From Bradyrhizobium sp. (GTDB lineage: Bacteria > Pseudomonadota > Alphaproteobacteria > Rhizobiales > Xanthobacteraceae): DNA of 17,751 nucleotides. Under the pieces are notes generated by a model that saw only the letters and a list, made by a program, of their open reading frames with translations, searched no databases and had not been told where the DNA came from. A program made the position numbers and the translations under genes. The stretch covers positions 1-17,751 of the forward strand of contig JAQGKC010000268.1 in the NCBI GenBank assembly GCA_028290305.1. The letters run 5' to 3'. Below, in pieces: positions 8,149-15,123 of this stretch; positions within the stretch are counted from its first letter, which is position 1, and each line of letters starts with the position of its first letter.

Positions 8149-9450
8149 ATGAGCAGTACTGTGGAACCATCGCGCGCAATCGAAACCGCCCCCATCGAAG
8201 ATTCCAGCCTTCTCGCCTTTTATCGCGACATGAATCTGGCGGAGCGGCGGACGTTCTGGGCCTGCGCATCGGGCTGGGCGCTCGACGGCATGGACTTCAT
8301 GATCTATCCGCTTGTGATCGGCACCATTATCGCGCTGTGGAAAGTCGATCCCGGCACCGCCGGCCTCGCCGGCACCGTGACGTTGCTCGCTTCCGCCGTC
8401 GGCGGCTGGCTTGGCGGCTATCTGGCCGACCGCATCGGCCGCGTCAAAACATTGCAACTGACGATCCTGTGGTTTTCGGTGTTCTCGCTGGTCTGCGCCT
8501 TTGTGCAGAATTTCGATCAGTTGCTGATCGCCCGCGCGTTGCTCGGCCTCGGGTTTGGCGGTGAATGGGCCGCCGGCGCGGTGCTGATGGGTGAATCGAT
8601 CCGGCCGCAATACCGCGGACGCGCGGTCGGCTCGGTGCAATCGGGCTGGGCGGTTGGCTGGGGCCTCGCGGTGCTGTCGCAGGCGATCCTGTTCTCCTAT
8701 TTGCCGCCGGAAATCGCTTGGCGCTGGATGTTCGCCATCGGCGCGTTGCCGGCGCTGCTGGTGTTTTTCCTGCGGCGCTATGTCGAAGAGCCGGCGATTG
8801 CCGCGGCAACGCTTGCAAAGCAGAACGCGAGTGGCGAGCGGCCGGGAATCGGGGAAATCTTCTCGGGTCCGATTCTCAAGACCACTATCCTGGCGTCGCT
8901 GGCGGTGACGGGATGCCAGGGCGGCTATTACGCCATCACCTTCTGGGTGCCGCGCTTTCTCACCACCGAGCGCAAGCTTTCGATCGTCGGTTCCACCGGC
9001 TATCTCGCGGCGCTGATCATCGGCTCGTTCATCGGCTATCTGGTCGGGGCGTGGCTCGCCGACAAGATCGGGCGCCGCAACCTGTTCCTGTATTTTTCGC
9101 TCGGCGCCATTGCCATCATCATCGCCTACACGCAATTGCCGCTGACCAACGAACTGTTGTGGGTGCTGGGCTTTCCGCTCGGCTTTTTCGCGTCGGCGTA
9201 TTTCTCGGGGATAGGCGCATTCCTCACTGAACTCTATCCGACCAGGCTGCGTGGATCGGGCCAGGGCTTCTGTTACAATTTCGGCCGCGGCATCGGTGCG
9301 CTGTTTCCGTATCTGGTCGGCGCGCTCTCGACCACGACATCGCTTGGCAACGCCATCGCTGTGTTCGCGGTGCTGGCTTACGGATTGTTCTTCCTCGCGG
9401 CATTTGCGCTACCGGAAACACGCGGCCGAATCCTGCATGCGGATGGCTGA
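8149..9450 (+). CDS. MFS transporter, aromatic acid:H+ symporter-like (AAHS)
   Basis: A 433-residue inner-membrane transporter with about twelve hydrophobic segments. The first helix holds GWALDGMDFMIYPL. The D-G-x-D pattern (Asp46, Asp49) is the mark of the AAHS and related sialate/benzoate symporters. Motif A follows as GGWLGGYLADRIGRVKTL, and RALLGLGFGGEWAAGAVLMGE matches the helix 4-5 region. The second half repeats motif A as GAWLADKIGRRN and ends with LTELYPTRLRGSGQGFCYNFGRG and ALPETRGR, as in this family. It probably imports an aromatic or other organic acid with protons, but the substrate is unknown. ATG 8149 has GGGGAAAA upstream. It is followed after 86 bases by an SDR gene on the same strand, perhaps in one transcript. 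An imperfect stem (CGCGGAT 8032-8038, ATCCGCG 8060-8066) precedes it. Confidence 0.87.
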   Translation: MSSTVEPSRAIETAPIEDSSLLAFYRDMNLAERRTFWACASGWALDGMDFMIYPLVIGTIIALWKVDPGTAGLAGTVTLLASAVGGWLGGYLADRIGRVKTLQLTILWFSVFSLVCAFVQNFDQLLIARALLGLGFGGEWAAGAVLMGESIRPQYRGRAVGSVQSGWAVGWGLAVLSQAILFSYLPPEIAWRWMFAIGALPALLVFFLRRYVEEPAIAAATLAKQNASGERPGIGEIFSGPILKTTILASLAVTGCQGGYYAITFWVPRFLTTERKLSIVGSTGYLAALIIGSFIGYLVGAWLADKIGRRNLFLYFSLGAIAIIIAYTQLPLTNELLWVLGFPLGFFASAYFSGIGAFLTELYPTRLRGSGQGFCYNFGRGIGALFPYLVGALSTTTSLGNAIAVFAVLAYGLFFLAAFALPETRGRILHADG

Positions 9451-9536
9451 GCGGGCGCTTTTGACGATGAGGCTATAGCAGCAGCAGTGCGTTCCCCTTT
9501 CCGCTGGGAGGGGTGAAACAAGATGGAGATATCGCG

Positions 9537-10433
9537 ATGACATCGCTCAAAGGCAAGACGCTATTTGTATCCGGCGGCAGCCGTGGCATCGGGCTTGCGA
9601 TTGCGCTGCGTGCCGCGCGCGACGGCGCCAATGTCGCGATCGCTGCGAAGACGGCGGAGCCGCATCCGAAACTCAAAGGCACGATCTACACCGCGGCCGA
9701 CGAGATCCGCGCTGCCGGCGGCAAGGCGCTGCCGATCCTCTGCGATATCCGCGAGGAGACGCAGGTGATGGCAGCGGTGGATCAGACCGTCGCCGAATTC
9801 GGCGGCATCGATATCTGCGTCAACAATGCCAGCGCCATCAGCCTCACCAACTCGCAGATGACCGACATGAAGCGGTTCGACCTGATGATGGGCATCAATA
9901 CCCGCGGCACTTTCATGGTGTCGAAATACTGCATCCCGCATCTGAAGAAATCAGATAACCCGCACATCCTGATGCTGTCGCCGCCGCTCGACATGAAGGC
10001 GAAATGGTTCGAGCATTCCACCGCCTACACCATGGCGAAATTCGGCATGAGCATGTGCGTGCTCGGCCTGTCCGGCGAACAGAAAGCCGCCGGCGTGGCG
10101 GTCAACGCATTATGGCCGCGCACCACCATCGCCACCGCCGCGGTCGGCAATCTCTTGGGCGGAGACGGCATGATGCGCGCAAGCCGCACGCCGGAGATCA
10201 TGGGGGACGCGGCCTATGTGATTTTCACCAAACCGTCGCGCGAGTTCACCGGGCAATTCTGCATCGACGACAAGGTGCTTTACGAAAGCGGCGTGCGCGA
10301 CTTCGAGCGCTACCGCGTCGACCCGTCAGTGCCCTTGATGTCGGATTTCTTCGTGCCCGACGACGACGTGCCGCCACCTGGCGTCACCGTGAAGGCGCTG
10401 CCTTCGGTCGGCGCGGCCCAGAAACAGCAGTAA
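9537..10433 (+). CDS. Short-chain dehydrogenase/reductase, HSDL2-like
   Basis: A 298-residue classical SDR of the HSDL2 (hydroxysteroid dehydrogenase-like 2) type. The Rossmann motif is GGSRGIG (13-19), the NNAS motif is at 96-99, and the catalytic residues are Ser138 (ILMLSPPLD) and Tyr154-Lys158 (YTMAK). The run SPP-LD, WFEHSTAYTMAKFGMSM and VNALWPRTTIATAA is what separates HSDL2-like enzymes from other SDRs. Mammalian HSDL2 has an added sterol-carrier domain, which is absent here. The substrate is unknown; fatty or terpenoid alcohols or hydroxyacyl compounds are plausible. ATG 9537 is chosen because GGAG lies eight bases upstream. The upstream GTG/TTG extension has no signal. The gene converges on the GST gene with only 12 bases between stops. 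Confidence 0.88.
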   Translation: MTSLKGKTLFVSGGSRGIGLAIALRAARDGANVAIAAKTAEPHPKLKGTIYTAADEIRAAGGKALPILCDIREETQVMAAVDQTVAEFGGIDICVNNASAISLTNSQMTDMKRFDLMMGINTRGTFMVSKYCIPHLKKSDNPHILMLSPPLDMKAKWFEHSTAYTMAKFGMSMCVLGLSGEQKAAGVAVNALWPRTTIATAAVGNLLGGDGMMRASRTPEIMGDAAYVIFTKPSREFTGQFCIDDKVLYESGVRDFERYRVDPSVPLMSDFFVPDDDVPPPGVTVKALPSVGAAQKQQ

Positions 10434-10445
10434 GAGCACGACGCC

Positions 10446-11111
10446 TCAGCGTCCCACCATATACGGCCCACCGCGTTCGAGCGCGCGCGCATAGGCCGGG
10501 CGGGCGTGAATGCGCTCCAGAAACGCCATCGCCTTGGGGTGACCCTGCTCGAGCCCGCCGCGCGCCGCGGCGGCTTCGAGCGGAAAACTCATCTGGATGT
10601 CGGCGGCGGTGAATTCATTGCCGGCGAACCATTCGCTTTTTCCCAGTTCGCCGTCCCAGAACGCCATGTGCTGCTTGAGTTGCGGATTGACCAGCGTGGT
10701 CAGCGCCTGATTGGCGACCTTGCGCACCAGCGGGCGCAGCAGTGCCGGCGCGCGCTTCGGCATCAGCGTGAACAACAGCTTCAGCAACAGCGGCGGCATC
10801 GCGGAGCCTTCCGCGTAGTGCAGCCAATAGGAGTAGCGCAGCCGGTCCGGCGTTTTGGGCGGCGGAATCAACCGGCCTTCACCATAGGTGTCGATGATGT
10901 ATTCGGCGATCGCGCCTGATTCGGCGATGGTGTTGCCGTTGTCGGTAATGACAGGCGACTTTCCGAGCGGGTGAACGGCGCGCAACTCCGCCGGCGCGCG
11001 CATGTCGGGCTGACGCTGGTAGCGGACGATCTCGTAGGGAACGCCGAGTTCTTCGAGCAGCCAGAGCAAGCGCTGAGAGCGGGAATTGTTGAGATGGTGG
11101 ACGATCAGCAT
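10446..11111 (-). CDS. Glutathione S-transferase
   Basis: A 221-residue cytosolic glutathione S-transferase. The N-terminal thioredoxin-like domain shows HHLNNSRSQRLLWLLEELG (residues about 5-23), where Ser10 or Ser12 is a candidate for activating the glutathione thiol. The cis-Pro and glutathione-binding pieces are HPLGKSPVI and ESGAIAEYI. The all-helical C-terminal domain (about 90-215) ends with the usual FTAADIQMSFPLEAAAARGG and ARPAYARALERGG. It probably conjugates glutathione to, or reduces, an electrophilic or peroxidised compound. ATG 11111 has GGGGGA seven bases upstream. The GTG at 11138 has none. It is divergent from the DUF2239 gene, and the 162-base gap between them carries a leader hairpin and repeated operator-like sites that may control both. 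Confidence 0.92.
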   Translation of the reverse strand: MLIVHHLNNSRSQRLLWLLEELGVPYEIVRYQRQPDMRAPAELRAVHPLGKSPVITDNGNTIAESGAIAEYIIDTYGEGRLIPPPKTPDRLRYSYWLHYAEGSAMPPLLLKLLFTLMPKRAPALLRPLVRKVANQALTTLVNPQLKQHMAFWDGELGKSEWFAGNEFTAADIQMSFPLEAAAARGGLEQGHPKAMAFLERIHARPAYARALERGGPYMVGR

Positions 11112-11146
11112 GGCAATTCCCCCGGGATATTGGCGCATCTCGCGCG

Positions 11147-11171
11147 GCGCCCGGTGGTGCCAGCCGGGCGC
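11147..11171 (-). other. Hairpin in the predicted 5' leader of the GST gene
   Basis: GCGCCCGG (11147-11154) and CCGGGCGC (11164-11171) form a perfect 8-bp GC-rich stem around a 9-base loop. It lies 36 bases upstream of the GST start and on the far side of its ribosome-binding site. There is no T-run, so it is more likely a leader structure or a protein-binding palindrome than a terminator. Confidence 0.45.
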
Positions 11172-11203
11172 TTGAAAGTCGAGATATTCCCAAAGAGGCA
11201 GTA

Positions 11204-11247
11204 TTACCCGGATATTATTGACAAATCTAATTTACCCGGGCAAATAT
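11204..11247 (+). promoter_or_regulatory. Predicted DUF2239 promoter with two TTACCCGG operator-like sites
   Basis: A consensus -35 TTGACA lies at 11218-11223, with an AT-rich -10 candidate AAATAT at 11242-11247 (18-base spacer). TTACCCGG is present twice in the same orientation, at 11204-11211 just upstream of the -35 and at 11232-11239 inside the spacer. The second copy is part of the near-perfect palindrome TTTACCCGGGCAAA (11231-11244). The sites frame the -35 box and would block polymerase if bound by a repressor. They also lie upstream of the divergent GST gene. Confidence 0.6.
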
Positions 11248-11273
11248 ACCACTAGGGAATTGGGGAGTTTTGC

Positions 11274-11879
11274 ATGAAAACGGGTTCTGACGCCGCTTAC
11301 ATCGCCTTTGAAGGCGATCGCTGCATCGCGTCCGGCGATCTCCGTGAAATCGCCCGCGCGGCGAAACTGGCGCTCGACCGGCGCAAGGATGCGTCGATTC
11401 TCGTCTTCGACGGCAGAACCAGTGGTGCGGTCGATCTCGATTTTCGCGGCTCGGCCGACGACGTCCTGACGAGACTGCCTGACGTCGCTGGCGCACCCGC
11501 TGCGGGCGATGCCACGCCGCCCGCGCCGCGCGGCCCTGGCCGTCCGAAATTGGGCGTGGTTGCGCGCGAAGTCACCTTGCTGCCGCGGCACTGGGACTGG
11601 CTGGCGAAACAGGCCGGCGGCGCATCGGTCGCGATCCGCAAACTGGTCGAGGAAGCGCGGCGGAGCGGCGAGGACAAGGATCGCGTCCGCGAGGGACAGG
11701 AAGCGGCCTATCGTTTCATGTCCGTCATGGCCGGCAACAAGCCGCATTACGAAGACGCGATCCGCGCGCTGTTCGCGCCCGACCCGGCCCGTTTCGAAAA
11801 ATTGATCGCGGAATGGCCGATCGATGTACGCGACCACGCATCTCGGCTCGCAGCGAGAGCATTTCACAGAGAACCGTAG
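11274..11879 (+). CDS. DUF2239 family protein
   Basis: A 201-residue protein I recognise as DUF2239, a family of unknown function. The N-terminal part (about 8-70) reads AFEGDRCIASGDLREIA, ILVFDGRTSGAVDLDFRG, which looks like a small alpha/beta domain. An alanine/proline-rich linker follows. Residues 85-94 contain PRGPGRPKLG, whose GRPK resembles an AT-hook core. Next comes REVTLLPRHWDWL and GGASVAIRKLVEEARR (98-130), which fits a strand-helix-helix like the ribbon-helix-helix DNA-binding fold. The rest (131-201) is helical. DNA binding is my inference, not an established function. ATG 11274 has GGGGAG upstream. The promoter region with TTACCCGG sites just before it suggests tight, possibly self-, regulation. 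The gene is divergent from GST. Confidence 0.85.
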   Translation: MKTGSDAAYIAFEGDRCIASGDLREIARAAKLALDRRKDASILVFDGRTSGAVDLDFRGSADDVLTRLPDVAGAPAAGDATPPAPRGPGRPKLGVVAREVTLLPRHWDWLAKQAGGASVAIRKLVEEARRSGEDKDRVREGQEAAYRFMSVMAGNKPHYEDAIRALFAPDPARFEKLIAEWPIDVRDHASRLAARAFHREP

Positions 11880-11972
11880 CCGCGCACCGGTTGATCCCGC
11901 AGAGGCGAACCGTTAGGCTGGTTGGATGACAGGGATCATATAAGAAACCGTCACATCTCGAGGAAAACTGCC

Positions 11973-12578
11973 GTGAGCCCAGCCCCGCAATTCATGTTCG
12001 ATTTCGGCAGCCCCAATGCTTTTCTCAGCCACGAGGCGATCCCGGCAATCGAAAAGAGGACCGGCGTGAAATTCGAATATGTCCCGATCCTGCTCGGCGG
12101 CATCTTCAAGGCCACCAACAACAAGTCTCCCGCCGAAACGCTTGTCGGCATCAAGAACAAGCCCGAGTTTCACGCGCTTGAGACCGAGCGGTTCGTGAAA
12201 CGTTTCGGGGTCAAGCCATACATCTGGAATCCGTTCTTTCCGATCAATACCCTCAATTTGATGCGCGCAGCGGTCGCCGCACAATTGGAGGGCGTGTTTG
12301 AGAAATACATCGATGCTGCGTTCCATTACATGTGGGTCGAGCCCAAGAAAATGGACGATCCTGAAGTGGCGGCGAAGGCCTTGACGGCCTCGGGCCTCGA
12401 TGGAGCAAAACTGCTCGCGCGCGCGCAAGAACCCGACGTCAAGGCAAAGCTGATCGAGAATACCCAGTCGGCGGTGGAGCGCGGCGCGTTCGGCTCGCCG
12501 ACTTTCTTCGTCGGCAAGGAAATGTTTTTCGGCAAGGAGCAATTGCGCGAAGTCGAGGAACTGATTTCGGGGAAATGA
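11973..12578 (+). CDS. 2-hydroxychromene-2-carboxylate isomerase-like protein (DsbA family)
   Basis: A 201-residue thioredoxin-fold protein of the DsbA/GST-kappa group. The start PQFMFDFGSPNAFLSHEAI carries Ser13, which corresponds to the glutathione-activating Ser of 2-hydroxychromene-2-carboxylate isomerase and GST kappa. The cis-Pro is Pro176 in RGAFGSPTFFVGKEMFFGKEQL, and the helical insert (about 50-165) includes YIWNPFFPINTLNLMRA. There is no CxxC, so it is not an oxidase. Known members isomerise an intermediate of naphthalene degradation with glutathione as cofactor; many relatives have unknown substrates. GTG 11973 is chosen because GAGGAAAA lies about nine bases upstream. A TTG at 11922 would add residues foreign to the family. 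A TATAAG at 11939-11944 could be the -10 box. It is followed after 42 bases by an SDR gene. Confidence 0.87.
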   Translation: MSPAPQFMFDFGSPNAFLSHEAIPAIEKRTGVKFEYVPILLGGIFKATNNKSPAETLVGIKNKPEFHALETERFVKRFGVKPYIWNPFFPINTLNLMRAAVAAQLEGVFEKYIDAAFHYMWVEPKKMDDPEVAAKALTASGLDGAKLLARAQEPDVKAKLIENTQSAVERGAFGSPTFFVGKEMFFGKEQLREVEELISGK

Positions 12579-12620
12579 TTCGTTGCGCGCACCGCACCGC
12601 GAGAATTTCGGGAGATCGCA

Positions 12621-13358
12621 TTGGAAAAACGAAACGCAACGGTCGCGGTGATCGGCGCCGGCGATTACATCGGCGCCGAGATCGCGAAGAAATTCGCCGC
12701 CGAAGGCTTCACCGTGTTCGCGGGACGGCGTAACGGCGCCAAGCTCGAACCGCTGGTCAGGGATATCGAGGCCGCCGGTGGATCGATTGTCGCGCGCACG
12801 CTCGACGCGCGGAAGGAGGACGAGGTCGCGGCGTTCCTCAATGACGCTGACAAGCATGCGCCGCTGGAAATATGCATCTTCAACATCGGCGCCAACGTCA
12901 ACTTTCCGATCCTGGAAACCACCGACCGGGTGTTCCGCAAGGTCTGGGAAATGGCCTGCTGGGCGGGTTTCCTGGCCGGACGCGAGTCCGCACGGCTGAT
13001 GCTGCCGCGCGGCCAGGGCAACATCTTCTTCACCGGCGCCACCGCGTCCTTGCGCGGCGGCAGCGGATATGCAGCCTTCGCCAGCGCCAAATTTGGATTG
13101 CGCGCGGTGGCGCAATCGATGGCGCGCGAGCTCGGACCGAAAAACCTTCACGTCGCGCATCTGATCATCGATTCCGGCGTCGATACCGCTTGGGTGCGCG
13201 AGCGCCGCGAGCAGCTCTGGGGCAAGGAAGCGCTCAACAATCCCGATTTGCTGATGCCGCCGGCGTCGGTCGCGGCCTCATACTGGCAACTCTACCAGCA
13301 GCCGCGCAGCGCCTGGACCTTTGAGCTTGAAATCCGCCCGTTCGGGGAAAAGTGGTAG
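12621..13358 (+). CDS. SDR-family oxidoreductase with replaced catalytic Tyr
   Basis: A 245-residue Rossmann-fold protein of the SDR superfamily. The nucleotide loop is GAGDYIG (12-18) and the AGRR at about 34-37 suggests NADP(H) preference. The usual NNAG is NIGA (88-91). At the active site the YxxxK motif reads FASAK, so Phe153 stands where the catalytic Tyr should be while Lys157 is kept. The Ser position falls on Ala140/Thr141 of TGATAS. A Tyr is present at 150 but is out of register. I recall relatives with GFAAFA(S/G)AK and the tail HVAHLIIDSGVDT, so this appears to be a family trait and not a fresh mutation. It may bind nucleotide without normal dehydrogenase activity or use another proton donor. 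TTG 12621 has GGGAG seven bases upstream. It is probably co-transcribed with the isomerase-like gene. Confidence 0.85.
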   Translation: MEKRNATVAVIGAGDYIGAEIAKKFAAEGFTVFAGRRNGAKLEPLVRDIEAAGGSIVARTLDARKEDEVAAFLNDADKHAPLEICIFNIGANVNFPILETTDRVFRKVWEMACWAGFLAGRESARLMLPRGQGNIFFTGATASLRGGSGYAAFASAKFGLRAVAQSMARELGPKNLHVAHLIIDSGVDTAWVRERREQLWGKEALNNPDLLMPPASVAASYWQLYQQPRSAWTFELEIRPFGEKW

Positions 13359-13360
13359 TG

Positions 13361-13427
13361 AGGGAGTGGCGAATAGCGAATGGCGAGTAGCGAATGGAAT
13401 TTTCTTACTCGCTATTCGCCACTCCCT
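13361..13427. repeat. Long hairpin with internal 14-bp tandem repeat
   Basis: AGGGAGTGGCGAATAGCGA (13361-13379) is exactly complementary to TCGCTATTCGCCACTCCCT (13409-13427), giving a 19-bp perfect stem with a 29-base loop. The left side also has a tandem pair, GGCGAATAGCGAAT (13368-13381) and GGCGAGTAGCGAAT (13382-13395), differing at one base, and the right side continues with another ATTCGCC. It lies between the SDR stop and the reductase ribosome-binding site. There is no T-run directly after the stem. It may be a dispersed palindromic repeat or an mRNA processing or attenuation element. Confidence 0.85.
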
Positions 13428-13472
13428 ATTCGCCCGCTTTCAGAAACAACTAAAATAACAAGGAGCTTCTAA

Positions 13473-14393
13473 ATGCGTGTTCTCGTGGTCGGCGCCGGTG
13501 CCATCGGCGGATATTTTGGCGGCAGGATGCTTCAGGCCGGCCAGGACGTGAATTTTCTCGTCCGTCCGCGGCGAGCCGCCGAGTTGGCCAGCGCCGGACT
13601 TGTAATCAAAAGCCCCAATGGGGATGTAACGCTGAAAGATCCGCCCGCGGTGCAGGCCGACAAGCTCAGCGAGAAGTTCGATGTCGTTCTCCTGAGTTGC
13701 AAGGCATTCGATCTCGAGGACGCGATCAAGTCGTTCGCGCCGGCGGTTGGACCGCAGACGTCGATCATCCCGCTGCTCAACGGCATGCTGCATCTGGATG
13801 TGCTCGACAAGAAATTCGGACGCGAGCGCGTGCTCGGCGGCCTCTGCGCGATCGCGGTGACGCTCAATGATCAGCGCGAGGTGGTGCAGCTTCAGCCGAT
13901 GCAGTCGCTCAATTTCGGCGAACGCGACGGCAAGCTGTCGGATCGGGTTCGCGCCATCGCCGAAGTTTTCGCCAGTGGCAAGTTCGGCTCGGTGGCGAGC
14001 GAGAATATTATTCAGGAGATGTGGGAAAAGTGGGTGTTCCTCGCTTCGCTGGCGGCCTCCACCAGCCTGATGCGCACGTCCGTGGGCAATATCCTCGCCG
14101 CGCCCGGCGGCAAGGATTTCATCCTCGGCATGCTCGATGAATGCAGCGCGGTCGCGGCGGCCGAGGGCCACGCACCACGCGCACCGTTCCTGGAGCGGAT
14201 CCACGGCATGCTGACCGCGGAAGGTTCACAAATGACGGCATCGATGTTCCGCGACATCAAGGTGGGCGCACCCGTCGAGGCCGATCATGTGATCGGCGAT
14301 CTGATCGCACGCGGCGATGCCGCGAAGGTACCGGTGCCGAAGCTGCGCATCGCCTACACACATCTCAAGGCCTATGAGAAACAGCGGGCTTAG
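13473..14393 (+). CDS. Ketopantoate reductase family protein (2-dehydropantoate 2-reductase)
   Basis: A 306-residue two-domain reductase of the PanE/ApbA family. The N-terminal Rossmann fold has GAGAIGGYFGG (7-17), typical for NADPH. Active-site residues line up with E. coli PanE: Asn103 in PLLNGM, Lys186 in EMWEKWVFLAS, and Glu269 in APVEADHVIGDLI after ASMFRDI. The family reaction is NADPH reduction of 2-dehydropantoate to pantoate for coenzyme A synthesis in the cytoplasm. Alphaproteobacteria often carry several paralogues acting on other 2-oxo acids. The neighbours here are not pantothenate genes, so I do not assign panE. ATG 13473 has AAGGAG at a good distance. The 114-base gap before it contains the long hairpin at 13361-13427, so it may be expressed apart from the upstream SDR. 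Confidence 0.9.
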   Translation: MRVLVVGAGAIGGYFGGRMLQAGQDVNFLVRPRRAAELASAGLVIKSPNGDVTLKDPPAVQADKLSEKFDVVLLSCKAFDLEDAIKSFAPAVGPQTSIIPLLNGMLHLDVLDKKFGRERVLGGLCAIAVTLNDQREVVQLQPMQSLNFGERDGKLSDRVRAIAEVFASGKFGSVASENIIQEMWEKWVFLASLAASTSLMRTSVGNILAAPGGKDFILGMLDECSAVAAAEGHAPRAPFLERIHGMLTAEGSQMTASMFRDIKVGAPVEADHVIGDLIARGDAAKVPVPKLRIAYTHLKAYEKQRA

Positions 14394-14453
14394 AACGCGA
14401 TATCCGGATTCGATCAAAAAATAAACAAATCCTCGGTGCCCATGTGATTGGCG

Positions 14454-14470
14454 CACGCGCTCTGCGCGTG
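14454..14470. other. Short stem-loop in the gap after the reductase gene
   Basis: CACGCGC (14454-14460) and GCGCGTG (14464-14470) form a 7-bp stem with a TCT loop. No T-run follows on either strand at close range, so it is at best a weak terminator. The rest of the 140-base gap (14394-14533) holds nothing I recognise, and no helix-turn-helix coding remnant is seen in any plus-strand frame. Confidence 0.3.
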
Positions 14471-14533
14471 GCAATATTCGCGCGTCCGGTACATATGCGT
14501 TGCTGATTTGATACCTCTGGGCGGATTAGACGC

Positions 14534-15061
14534 TTGAAGCTCGCTGATATCCTGGAACTGCCGGTAACCGGCTGGGACAAGAGAATCGCCGCCGACCTCA
14601 CCGCGGAGATGGAGCAGCATCTCGCGGAAAAAATTTCCACCATCCCGCAGATGCGTCGCTTCCTGGCCGTGAAGGGCTACCGGGAACTCCGGGAGTTGAT
14701 CGAACGCGACATTGCCGGCAAAAGCGGAGCTGACGCCTTGCGTGCGCTGATGATGAGCCTGCGCCGCTACGCGCTGGACCGTCCGGGCATGTCGGCGGCT
14801 ACTTTCCGGAATCCGGAGACCGACAGCCCAGAATGGCGCGCCGCGCAAATGCAATTGGCGGCGGCGATATTCGCGATCCTTGAGCAACTCGGCATCCGGG
14901 ACGAGCAGGCCCAGCACGCGCTTCGGATTCTGCGAAGCTTTGTGCGCGGCTTCGTTCTGCACGAGATGGGCGCGTCATTTCTGGAACCGCTGGAGCATGA
15001 CCAGAGCTACGAACTCGGGATCCAGGTTTTTATCGAAGGGCTGCGCGTGCTGCGGAGTTGA
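14534..15061 (+). CDS. TetR-like C-terminal (WHG-type) domain protein lacking an HTH
   Basis: A 175-residue protein whose bulk (about 45-175) matches the ligand-binding domain of a TetR subfamily: MRRFLAVKGYRELRELI, GADALRALMMSLRRYALDRPGM, HALRILRSFVRGFVLHEMGASFLEP and YELGIQVFIEGLRVL. In family members the residues just before this (SLYNHI-type recognition helix) complete a TetR helix-turn-helix. Here they read EQHLAEKISTIP, with no Tyr-x-His pattern, and only about 25 further residues precede them. The in-frame TGA at 14504-14506 prevents a longer protein. The start is probably TTG 14534 with GGGCGG upstream, which is weak. It is either a decayed regulator or a stand-alone ligand-binding protein. 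A hairpin that could end transcription begins at the stop codon. No second half of the HTH was found nearby. Confidence 0.68.
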   Translation: MKLADILELPVTGWDKRIAADLTAEMEQHLAEKISTIPQMRRFLAVKGYRELRELIERDIAGKSGADALRALMMSLRRYALDRPGMSAATFRNPETDSPEWRAAQMQLAAAIFAILEQLGIRDEQAQHALRILRSFVRGFVLHEMGASFLEPLEHDQSYELGIQVFIEGLRVLRS

Positions 15062-15087
15062 GGCGGCCATGTCGGGCGGCCGTCTTT
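15061..15087 (+). terminator. Possible terminator after the TetR-like gene
   Basis: AGGCGGCC (15061-15068) pairs with GGCCGTCT (15078-15085), eight pairs with one G-T, around a 9-base loop, followed by a short TT. It starts at the stop codon. The T-run is poor, so the call is weak. A direct repeat GACCTGAAGA (15093-15102, 15107-15116) lies just beyond. Confidence 0.35.
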
Positions 15088-15123
15088 GCCAAGACCTGAA
15101 GACCAGGACCTGAAGATTCGGCC

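Noticed and set aside
6931..9135. Very long minus-strand open frame opposite ggt and the MFS gene
   Set aside because: It covers two well-supported genes in antisense and its low-complexity composition (Arg, Gln, His, Ala) has no domain.
14414..14494. Tiny minus-strand frame of 26 residues ending MGTEDLFIF
   Set aside because: It seemed vaguely familiar as a recurring stretch, but there is no ribosome-binding site at a proper distance and no firm support.
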